NCBI GenBank assembly: GCA_964535575.1
Contig: CAZHTC010000010.1
Span: 1 to 64,000 of the forward strand
Reading direction: 5' to 3'
Source: JAGPCK01 sp964535575
Lineage (GTDB): Bacteria; Bacteroidota; Bacteroidia; UKL13-3
DNA length: 64,000 bases
Position 1 is the stretch's first letter, and each line of letters starts with the position of its first letter. The notes beneath the pieces are model-generated. The model was not told where the DNA came from. It made no database searches and saw nothing but the letters and a program-made list of their open reading frames with translations. The translations under genes and the position numbers were made by a program. Below, in pieces: positions 44,694 to 52,658 of this stretch.

Positions 44694-45779
44694 TTGAAAA
44701 GGGTATTACTTGTGGTAAGTGAATTTCCTCCCGTTACCGGAGGGGTGGCTGCCCATGCCTTTCAACTGGCAGAAGGGTTGAACTGTATTGGTCATTCACT
44801 ACAGGTAGTCACTTTTCAGCAAGAGGTAAAACAAGGGAGTTTTTATCAAGTTGTGTGTGCGGGACACAAAGGTTTATTCCGTTACGTAAAGCGGTTTTTT
44901 ACCTGCTTCCGGCAAGTACGTTCCTTTAAACCCGATGTGATTATAGTATCCAATAAATTTCCTGTTTGGGTGGGGTATTGCCTCAAATTGTTTTTCCCGG
45001 GCAAACAATTTATTGCCGTGCTACACGGAAACGAATTGTTGCAACAAAATTATTTCACAAAGCAGATTACGGAAGCTTCGCTTAAAAAAATGGATGAACT
45101 GGTTGCTGTTTCTACCTATACAAGCTCTCTTCTTAAGCCCGGTTTGCGTGAACGTAGCCATATTATTTTAAATGCATTAGATGCGCAATGGCTGAAAGGG
45201 AAGCATGAGGTGAAAACTTTTTCCGGCAACCTCAATCTGCTCACGGTAGGTACTGTAAGGCCCCGCAAAGGACATGCAAATATTATCCGCGCCCTTCCGG
45301 TATTAGCTAAGCAATTTCCGGGAGTAAATTACACCATTTGCGGGGTACAGGAGTTTCCTGAGTATGCCGATGAATTGAAAGCACTGGCCACTTCTCTTCA
45401 AGTGGCGCAACGGATTCGTTTTGTGCAAATTCCCTATGGTGATTTTGCAGCGTTACATACACTTTACAAAGAGTGTGATATTTACCTGTTGCTTTCCGAA
45501 ACGCAGCCCGATGGCGACACGGAAGGATTCGGGATTAGTATTTTGGAAGCCAATTCCTGTGGCACACCGGCTGTCGGGGCCACTCAGTGCGGGACCGCTG
45601 AAGCAGTAGATGAAGGAATGAGCGGTAAACTTATTCATCCGCGCAACGCCTCTGAACTTCTGCATGCAGTGGAAGAAATTGTTGCGCATTACAAATCTTA
45701 TTCGTTGGGTGCACAAACCCGGGCAGCCCAATTTACCTCTGAAAAAATGGCCCGCAGTTTTGAGTCGTTGTTTAAGTAA
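44694..45779 (+). CDS. Glycosyltransferase family 4 (GT-B)
   Basis: About 361 residues. The TTG at 44694 (MKRVLLVVSEFPPVTGG) is chosen because the family start is there; the frame is open up to 44562 but that part is antisense to the DUF1801 gene. N-terminal GT4 features are FPPVTGGVAAHAFQLAEGL and IAVLHGNELL; the C-terminal donor domain has LLTVGTVRPRKGH and the E-x7-E-type TEGFGISILEANSCGTPAVG. It transfers a sugar from a nucleotide donor to an unknown acceptor. It is monocistronic, or heads the following exporter genes. Confidence 0.85.
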   Translation: MKRVLLVVSEFPPVTGGVAAHAFQLAEGLNCIGHSLQVVTFQQEVKQGSFYQVVCAGHKGLFRYVKRFFTCFRQVRSFKPDVIIVSNKFPVWVGYCLKLFFPGKQFIAVLHGNELLQQNYFTKQITEASLKKMDELVAVSTYTSSLLKPGLRERSHIILNALDAQWLKGKHEVKTFSGNLNLLTVGTVRPRKGHANIIRALPVLAKQFPGVNYTICGVQEFPEYADELKALATSLQVAQRIRFVQIPYGDFAALHTLYKECDIYLLLSETQPDGDTEGFGISILEANSCGTPAVGATQCGTAEAVDEGMSGKLIHPRNASELLHAVEEIVAHYKSYSLGAQTRAAQFTSEKMARSFESLFK

Positions 45780-45869
45780 GAAACGAATTTTATCAGGTTA
45801 TTTAGCCAGTTTGTCGAATGTGCTTGTAATGCCTGATACAATAATTAGTTTTGAGTTAAAATTTGTCAG

Positions 45870-46799
45870 ATGCATTCACTTCAAATAACAAATGTTTCCA
45901 AACAATACGCCCACCACAAGGCGCTGGACAACATAAATCTTACAGTACCCAAAGGCTCGGTTTACGGGTTATTGGGGCCAAACGGAGCAGGAAAAACCTC
46001 TCTCATCCGCATTATTACTCAAATAACCGGAGCCGATGAGGGGGTAGTGTTGTTTAACGGAGAAAAACTAAACCCTTCACATATTTACCGGATGGGGTAT
46101 TTGCCCGAAGAACGCGGCCTCTATAAAAAAATGGAAGTGGGGGAGCAGCTACTGTTTTTTGCCCGCTTAAAGGGATTAAGCCGATCCGATGCCCAGCATA
46201 AACTGAAAGACTGGGTAGAGCGTTTTGAAATTAAAAACTGGTGGACAAAAAAGGTAGAAGAGCTCAGCAAAGGCATGCAGCAAAAGGTGCAATTTATTGC
46301 CACGGTGCTTCACCAACCCGAATTGATTATTCTTGATGAACCTTTTACCGGATTCGACCCGATTAATGCCAACCTGATCCGGGATGAGATTATTCGTTTG
46401 AATAAAGAAGGTTCTACATTTATTTTTTCTACCCACCGCATGGAAACCGTGGAACAGCTGTGTGATCATATTGCGCTTATCAATAAATCAAAAGTGGTGC
46501 TTGAGGGTGAAATGAAACAAATCAAAAACCAGTTTCGCACCCAAACCTATGCGGTGGAACACTCCATCGGCAATGTACCATTAAGCCCTTCTTTCGAATT
46601 GCAAAAATCAACTCCGGTAGATGGCAACATGGTCTTATCGGAGATAAAAATACTTAACGGAACTCCCAACGATTTACTGAAAGAGCTTATGACTGTAAGT
46701 CATATTCACAGTTTAAGGGAAATTGTGCCCGATATGAATGATATTTTTATACAGGCTGTAAATAAAAATGTAACCACTCAATCTGCTGTAAAGTCATGA
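45870..46799 (+). CDS. ABC transporter ATP-binding protein (NatA type)
   Basis: A 309-residue ATPase: Walker A LLGPNGAGKTS (about 36), Q-loop in GYLPEERGLYKKM, signature LSKGMQQKVQ, Walker B LIILDEPFTGFDP and H-loop FSTHRME. The C-terminal DUF4162-like part is typical of NatA. The partner permease gene begins 4 bases before its stop (ATGA overlap). The pair probably exports sodium or a small substrate. Confidence 0.92.
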   Translation: MHSLQITNVSKQYAHHKALDNINLTVPKGSVYGLLGPNGAGKTSLIRIITQITGADEGVVLFNGEKLNPSHIYRMGYLPEERGLYKKMEVGEQLLFFARLKGLSRSDAQHKLKDWVERFEIKNWWTKKVEELSKGMQQKVQFIATVLHQPELIILDEPFTGFDPINANLIRDEIIRLNKEGSTFIFSTHRMETVEQLCDHIALINKSKVVLEGEMKQIKNQFRTQTYAVEHSIGNVPLSPSFELQKSTPVDGNMVLSEIKILNGTPNDLLKELMTVSHIHSLREIVPDMNDIFIQAVNKNVTTQSAVKS

Positions 46800-48118
46800 A
46801 TAAAATATTTTTAATTGCCGGAAGAGAATTTTTATCGCGGGTGCGAAAAAAATCGTTTATCGTGATGACATTGCTGGGGCCATTGCTTATTGCAGGCTTT
46901 TATGCACTTATTATTTACCTGTCGGTAAATGAACAATTGTCAAATGATTTAAAACGGATCATTGTAATTGACGAGAGCGGAGTGTTTAAAAATAAACTAA
47001 AGGAAAACGATTTTTATAAATTCAATTATAAAGATGAACCGTTAGATGCTGCCCGTCTTCAGTTACGCAACGAGGATTACTTTGCCGTTTTGTATATTCC
47101 CAAAACTGCTGCCGACAGCCTCACCGGATTTAAACTGATAGCCGCTACCCAAACCAGTTGGAAAGACGAATCATACATAGAAGATAAACTCAATAAGGTG
47201 GTGAGTGATATAAAGTTTTCAAATCACGGTATGGATCAAAAACTGATTGACGAAATAAACAATACTTCTGTGTCACTTGAGTCAGTACGTGATACCAAAG
47301 AAGGTTTGGAAAAGGGGAGTACGGCCGTCTCTACCGGGTTGGGTTTTGTGGGGGCTATTTTTATTTACATGTTCATTTTTATTTACGGAGTGCAAATAAT
47401 GCGCGGAGTGATGGAAGAGAAAACCAATCGCATTGTGGAGGTAATTATTTCTTCGGTAAAACCCTTTGAACTGATGATGGGTAAAATTACCGGTATTGCC
47501 ATGGTGGCTTTATTGCAGTTTTTAATTTGGGTGGTGTTAAGTACCGTGCTGGGTGGTGGTGTTACCGGAGTACTTTCAGCAAAAATGGGCATGATGCAGG
47601 ATGCAGGAGCTGCCGTGAGCCAGTCAGGAAAAGCAGCACTATTAAGCGATATTATGAGTCAGGCTTCTCAAATTAATGTGTGGCTGGTGGGAGGCATGTT
47701 TTTATTTTTCTTTATTACAGGCTATCTGTTTTACGGGGCTTTATTTGCGGCAGTGGGGGCTGCTGTTGACAGCGAAACCGATACGCAGCAGTTTATGTTA
47801 CCCATCACCATTCCGTTGATTCTTGCCTTTTTTCTTGCACAAACCGTGGTGGTGTCTAATCCCAATGGTTCATTAGCCACCTGGCTTTCTATGGTTCCGT
47901 TTACCTCACCCATAATTATGATGGTGCGTGTTCCGTTTTTTACCGGAGCATGGGACTGGTCGTGGGGGTGGCAAATAATTGTTTCCATGTGTTGCATGTT
48001 GCTGGGAATATTAGTTACCACCTGGATGGCAGGTCGTATTTATCGTACCGGAATTTTGCTTTATGGCAAAAAGGTTACCTACAAAGAGCTGGGTAAATGG
48101 CTTTTTTATAAAACGTGA
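46796..48118 (+). CDS. ABC-2 type permease (NatB-like)
   Basis: A 440-residue permease with one N-terminal membrane helix, a large extracytoplasmic domain (about 45-180) and about five C-terminal helices. GVQIMRGVMEEKTNRIVEVIISSVKPFELMMGKI is the NatB/ABC2_membrane_3 signature. It overlaps the ATPase gene by 4 bases. Its end is followed after 55 bases by a WD40 gene on the same strand. Confidence 0.9.
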   Translation: MNKIFLIAGREFLSRVRKKSFIVMTLLGPLLIAGFYALIIYLSVNEQLSNDLKRIIVIDESGVFKNKLKENDFYKFNYKDEPLDAARLQLRNEDYFAVLYIPKTAADSLTGFKLIAATQTSWKDESYIEDKLNKVVSDIKFSNHGMDQKLIDEINNTSVSLESVRDTKEGLEKGSTAVSTGLGFVGAIFIYMFIFIYGVQIMRGVMEEKTNRIVEVIISSVKPFELMMGKITGIAMVALLQFLIWVVLSTVLGGGVTGVLSAKMGMMQDAGAAVSQSGKAALLSDIMSQASQINVWLVGGMFLFFFITGYLFYGALFAAVGAAVDSETDTQQFMLPITIPLILAFFLAQTVVVSNPNGSLATWLSMVPFTSPIIMMVRVPFFTGAWDWSWGWQIIVSMCCMLLGILVTTWMAGRIYRTGILLYGKKVTYKELGKWLFYKT

Positions 48119-48173
48119 GCGGTAGCACATTGCTTTTACCTCCAATTTTCTATATTTGGAAAAAATGGGGTAT

Positions 48174-49268
48174 ATGAAAAAACAATTTTTTGCTTTTGCT
48201 TCCCTTATTATGGGGTGTCAGGTTTTTGCACAAACCGTTATAACTAAACCTAAATTTATTTATCCGGGGCATAGTGATTTGGTAGAGGGTGTGGCTTTTT
48301 CTCCCGATGGCAAATACCTTTTCTCCTCCTCCTGGGACAAAAACATCAATATGTACAGTGCCGATTCGGTGTGGCTGATTAAAAAAATTGGCGGACACAA
48401 TGCGGCTGTTACCCAAATTGCTTTTACCCGTCCGCGCAATAAGCCCATGCTCATTGCTACCGCTTCAAAAGATTTTAGTGTGAAAGGTTGGGATTCACTG
48501 GGTGTTTTAAAAAATGATTTTGTAGGATATAATACCGCAGTTACCGCTATTGCCTTTGATTTTGCTGCCAAAAACCTGTACACAGGTTCGGCAGAGCAGG
48601 GATTGAATATGTATGATCTTGCTACGGGGGAGAAAAAGCGAAATATGGTTATCCCGAATATTAATGCCATTGCCTGCGCAAAAGACGGACAGGTTTTTAT
48701 CGGCACCAACGATGCGGCTATCACCATCATTAAATTTCCTGCCGCAGCACCCACGGGTACATTGGCTGGTCACAGCGGTCCGGTAAATGCACTTGAAGTG
48801 AGCTATACCGGAAAGTATATGGTAAGTGGTTCGAGTGATAAAACAGCTATTGTGTGGGAGGTGGCCACTAAAAAGCAGATAGCCGTTTTGAAAGGTCATA
48901 CCTGGAAGGTGACCTGCATTGCCATAAGCAAAGATGAAAAATATGTGGTAACCGGCTCTAACGATGGAACAGCTAAAGTTTGGGAACTAACCACCGGTAA
49001 ACTTTTGTACAGCTATGAAGGATATGGATACAATGTGCGATCGGTTGCCATTAGCCCCGATAATTCAAAAATAGCCGTAGCTTCTTATGAGCGGAATACA
49101 ACCAGTCACGGAGTGCGGGTGTACGATAGCGGGTTGGTGGCCCCAACAGCATTGCCTGTAGTGCCTGCCAATGGGAAATATGAACCGGATACCATTCATA
49201 TCGCTAACGATTCAATGTTGACCAAGCCTGTAAAACCGGTTCCCGCCAAACCAATTAAAATCAAATAA
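48174..49268 (+). CDS. Secreted WD40-repeat protein
   Basis: About 364 residues. The ATG at 48174 is chosen because the signal peptide (MKKQFFAFASLIMGCQVFAQ) begins there. Six to seven WD40 blades follow: HSDLVEGVAFSPDGKYLFSSSWDKNINMY, LAGHSGPVNALEVSYTGKYMVSGSSDKTAIVWE and LKGHTWKVTCIAISKDEKYVVTGSNDGTAKVWE are clear. The Pro/Lys-rich tail may be an anchor. It is probably a periplasmic or outer-membrane scaffold. It is the last host gene before the cassette that begins at 49373. Confidence 0.85.
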   Translation: MKKQFFAFASLIMGCQVFAQTVITKPKFIYPGHSDLVEGVAFSPDGKYLFSSSWDKNINMYSADSVWLIKKIGGHNAAVTQIAFTRPRNKPMLIATASKDFSVKGWDSLGVLKNDFVGYNTAVTAIAFDFAAKNLYTGSAEQGLNMYDLATGEKKRNMVIPNINAIACAKDGQVFIGTNDAAITIIKFPAAAPTGTLAGHSGPVNALEVSYTGKYMVSGSSDKTAIVWEVATKKQIAVLKGHTWKVTCIAISKDEKYVVTGSNDGTAKVWELTTGKLLYSYEGYGYNVRSVAISPDNSKIAVASYERNTTSHGVRVYDSGLVAPTALPVVPANGKYEPDTIHIANDSMLTKPVKPVPAKPIKIK

Positions 49269-49357
49269 ATTTTTAGGGTTACCGCTACCTGTTTTTTGTG
49301 GTTCTGAAAATAGCGAAATTGTTTACTTTAGCTCTGTACTAAAAGGGGGATGCTTAC

Positions 49358-49375
49358 AACACAGCTACCTGTGTT
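49358..49375. repeat. Hairpin at the end of the HD-GHKL cassette (attC-like)
   Basis: AACACAG-CTAC-CTGTGTT is a perfect 7-bp stem with a 4-base loop. Read in the direction of the HD-GHKL gene, the cassette end GGCACATAAC runs straight into it and the stem closes with GTTG. It is a compact version of the AAC...GTT spacers at the other cassettes. Confidence 0.6.
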
Positions 49376-52300
49376 ATGTGCCGTATTTTTTTAATACATT
49401 TCTCTTCTGTACCAGATTGTTGTGTCGTACTTTATAAAATTAGTTTTTAAAATTGTCGATATTAGTTCCTCTTTGTTTACTCGGCTCCATACGATTTTAT
49501 CTAGGTCTCTATTATTGTTTCTTTGAAAGCGAGATTCAATAAATTCCTCAACTTTTGATTTGTCAAGATTTTTATAATAAAAGAAACTGTTTAATAGACC
49601 CACAGTTTTTGATAATGCAATTTTGTCTTCTTGAGTTTTATCCGATAGTTGCTCTATTAATTTTACTAAATATTTATTAAGTTCTGAATTTTTAAGTATA
49701 AAAAGTGCATTGGATGAGTTTATCGCAATTTGATTAATTGATTTATCAATTTCTAAATCTAGTAATTGTATAAAGCATCGAGAAGAACTTCCTCTTGAAT
49801 ATTCATCCTCTGAAATTGTAATTTCCTCCCATATCTTTTCTTTAGACAAAGACCATCTCAAGTCCAGTCGCCTTTGTTCGGGAATAAGTTTAATTGAATC
49901 TACTTGAAAGTTATCTCCAATGATTTTATCAATGATTTTATCTGATTGTTGATTACAGAGCAGGTAGTCAATATGATCAGTATTCGAGTCTTCATTTCCA
50001 AAAATTGTTTTTAGAAGTGCTAAAGCCGAAGTGTTAGATGATTTTACTTCTTTTATCAAAGAATCTGCTGAAGAATATGATGCACAATCAATAGACCAGA
50101 AATGATTTAATTCTTTCAACTCGTTTACACTTATAATTTCTCTATTTGCGTTTTTTTCAATTAACACACATTGAATTTTTGATAGGGCTTTTTCAAAAGA
50201 ATTCAAATCTTCGATTTTTACTTCTCGACTATTTGTGATTCTAGAATTGCGAGTAAATGAATTCAAAAGCCAATTGGCTTCGTTGGCGGCCCAAGTAATA
50301 GAAAAACCTTCTTTTCTTAAATTTTGAAGTTCACTTGTTATATGTTCAAAGTATAATTGATATATTGAAAATAGAAGCGCTTCCCTCTCTGGCGTTATTT
50401 CAATATTAGATCTTGCAACATTTGTTTTTGGTGCATTTTTGCCAGATGTATTAACCAAAGCATATAAATTTCTCCCGTTAAATCCAGGAGTATTAAAGTC
50501 AACACGTATACCTTCTATACAAGTGCCAATAGGCGGAACATTATTCCGATCTATTTCTCTATATTCAAGAAAGTCCCATTCTTTCCAATGTTCGATATAA
50601 CGTAATGCAAAAGCCAATGTCAACCCATCTTTTTCAACTTCTTTTATTTTTAGGTATTTATCGTCCACATCATATCCAATTTCCTTTAGGTGACTTTTTA
50701 AAAGCTCACCCGGGCTGGTATAACCAATAGTTGACAGTTTATCATTTACTTCTAATTGTAACTTGCAATTTGGAATAAGTATCCATTTTTTTAATTCCTT
50801 TTCTATATTGGAAAGGTTTACATCTGCTCGTACATAAAGTTTTATTTCTGTCCCATGTTTTTTTAGTTCTGTACAAACTTTATCTACAGACAAATATTTC
50901 AAAAGATATTTCCCATGCACTTTTTTTATTTTAAGTAAAATGGCTTTTTCTGATTCGCTAGATTTCGTTAATATGTCAATATCGTCCGCTATTAGAAAAC
51001 AAGTTAATAAACCAATTCCAAAGCGGCTTATTGGCGAGAAATTGGGAAATTTCTTTTTAAATGATTCATCTTGATATCTTGAAGAGCCAACTTTTAATAG
51101 ATGGTTTTGGATTATATCTAAAGTCATTCCTGTACCATTATCAAGGAACGACAATTCTCTTGTTTTTTCTTCCCATTTGATTTTAATTTCAGGATTATAG
51201 CCCGCGCCTTTCCCTTCAAAATCTAATTCATACTTTTTAAGTTTAGAAGCGTCAATGCCATTTTGAGTTAACTCTCTTAATACTACTGTTGAATCATTGT
51301 AGAGGGTATGTCCAACAAGAAGGTCTAGAATTTTTGTTTGATCGAGAACAAATTCAAATTGTCTCTTTTCAAAATCTTTAGTTTCAATATTTGAATCATC
51401 AATATTTCTCCAAGGATAGTTAAAAGGATTACCAAATAGTTTATTTGCGGCTTCATTATATTTGAAATTTTCTTTTAATTGCTTATTCGCATAGTTAATA
51501 TAAGAAACCAAGCCAAAAAATCCCTTTTCTTCTTCAAAAAGAGCAATAATTTCTAAAGTGTCTTTTGGAATTGTATCATCTGCAAATCCCTCTTTATTTT
51601 TCTTTATTTGAGGTCTAATTGTTTTGACTGCTCTCTGTTTTGCCCATTCCTCCTGACTAATTGGGTCAGTTGGATTTATAAGGTTATATTCAATTGAAGG
51701 TGTTCGGTCGGAAGTAATATGAAGTAAGTCCGCTGTCCTTAGAATTAATGCAGAGTAATGTAAATTAACAATTTCTTCTTTTGAAGGTCCGTATTGTTGA
51801 TTTGGTTTGTACTTATCAAAATCATCTAAATCTGATAAGTGATGGCTTTCACAAATAAGAGCTAAATCTCGTCTAAACATATAATCTACGGCAGACATTA
51901 GTTTTTTTATTTCCACTACAACTTGTAATTCAAGCTGGAAATTTGGGTTTGGTTCATCGAGTATCCAATATTTTATTCTTTCAGCATGAGTTCTCCTAAC
52001 AAGCTCTTGATAGATAAATCTGTCTTGTGCATCTTCATTTATAAGACCTAAAATTTTGTCTCTATAATCTAATCCGAATTGACCGTCAAGTATTGATTGT
52101 TTGTAAGCAGGGAAAGATGATTTTCTTCTTTCTTTAAATTCTTCCTTTGTTACTAGCATTCCCAAATCATGAAAATATATTGAAAGGGTCAGCATTAACC
52201 AATTTGCAGGGGTTAATTTTTCTTGGGTTTCTAATGGAATTATCCATTCTAGAGAATCAAGCATAAAGTCTATGTGGCTTATGTCATGTTTAGTATATTC

Positions 52301-52491
52301 ATCAAAAATCCCATCTCTACCAATTTGACCAAGTATGTGAGCCACTTGTCTTTTTACATGTAGCAATTTAAGTCCGCTAAAGGATTTTAAACTTTCAGCT
52401 TTTTCGGCTAGTTTTTCTGCTTTACTTGTCAATAGAATTTCATTCATAATTTTGTTGTTGTCTGGTTTGTTGTCTTAATATGGCACATAAC
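49373..52491 (-). mobile_element. Solitary integron-like cassette 4 (HD-GHKL ATPase cargo)
   Basis: Plus-strand ends are GTTATGTGCCGTATT (49373-49387) and AATATGGCACATAAC (52477-52491), reverse complements with a single mismatch in 15. The 3119-bp unit carries one reverse-strand gene and lies between unrelated host genes (a WD40 protein and a copper ATPase). The same GTTATGTGC core occurs at the start of cassette 1. The gene inside is noticeably more AT-rich than its neighbours, which fits horizontal transfer. Confidence 0.65.
49391..52447 (-). CDS. HD domain-GHKL (HSP90-like) ATPase, candidate defence protein
   Basis: A 1018-residue protein. Residues about 30-245 are an HD-type domain: H54 and H58 in KHDISHID, HD at 93-94 in YFHDLGM, and later ESHHLSD and RTADLLH. 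Residues about 370-560 are a GHKL ATPase with E392, N396 and D399 (RELTQNGIDAS), DNGTG at 436-440 and RFGIGLL around 475, as in HSP90. The C-terminal half is uncharacterised. HD-GHKL combinations are found in predicted conflict systems; the role here is not shown. It is AT-rich, and sole cargo of cassette 4. Confidence 0.82.
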   Translation of the reverse strand: MNEILLTSKAEKLAEKAESLKSFSGLKLLHVKRQVAHILGQIGRDGIFDEYTKHDISHIDFMLDSLEWIIPLETQEKLTPANWLMLTLSIYFHDLGMLVTKEEFKERRKSSFPAYKQSILDGQFGLDYRDKILGLINEDAQDRFIYQELVRRTHAERIKYWILDEPNPNFQLELQVVVEIKKLMSAVDYMFRRDLALICESHHLSDLDDFDKYKPNQQYGPSKEEIVNLHYSALILRTADLLHITSDRTPSIEYNLINPTDPISQEEWAKQRAVKTIRPQIKKNKEGFADDTIPKDTLEIIALFEEEKGFFGLVSYINYANKQLKENFKYNEAANKLFGNPFNYPWRNIDDSNIETKDFEKRQFEFVLDQTKILDLLVGHTLYNDSTVVLRELTQNGIDASKLKKYELDFEGKGAGYNPEIKIKWEEKTRELSFLDNGTGMTLDIIQNHLLKVGSSRYQDESFKKKFPNFSPISRFGIGLLTCFLIADDIDILTKSSESEKAILLKIKKVHGKYLLKYLSVDKVCTELKKHGTEIKLYVRADVNLSNIEKELKKWILIPNCKLQLEVNDKLSTIGYTSPGELLKSHLKEIGYDVDDKYLKIKEVEKDGLTLAFALRYIEHWKEWDFLEYREIDRNNVPPIGTCIEGIRVDFNTPGFNGRNLYALVNTSGKNAPKTNVARSNIEITPEREALLFSIYQLYFEHITSELQNLRKEGFSITWAANEANWLLNSFTRNSRITNSREVKIEDLNSFEKALSKIQCVLIEKNANREIISVNELKELNHFWSIDCASYSSADSLIKEVKSSNTSALALLKTIFGNEDSNTDHIDYLLCNQQSDKIIDKIIGDNFQVDSIKLIPEQRRLDLRWSLSKEKIWEEITISEDEYSRGSSSRCFIQLLDLEIDKSINQIAINSSNALFILKNSELNKYLVKLIEQLSDKTQEDKIALSKTVGLLNSFFYYKNLDKSKVEEFIESRFQRNNNRDLDKIVWSRVNKEELISTILKTNFIKYDTTIWYRREMY

Positions 52492-52540
52492 TATCCTATA
52501 TAAGCACAATTTGCATCCTTTACGTCCAAAATATGGAGCA

Positions 52541-52564
52541 AAAGGATGCAAAAGTGCATCCTTT
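52541..52564 (-). terminator. Hairpin downstream of the copper ATPase gene
   Basis: AAAGGATGC (52541-52549) and GCATCCTTT (52556-52564) form a perfect 9-bp stem. On the minus strand it is followed by a short T stretch, consistent with termination of the gene ending at 52659. A further copy of GCATCCTTT lies at 52513. Confidence 0.5.
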
Positions 52565-52658
52565 ATATTCAAATGTATCGGTTTTCATTTAATTATTCAA
52601 ATTGCTCCGGGGGGTCGTTTCCGGGTGTGTGTTTACATGCAAATGAAAAGCCATCCGT

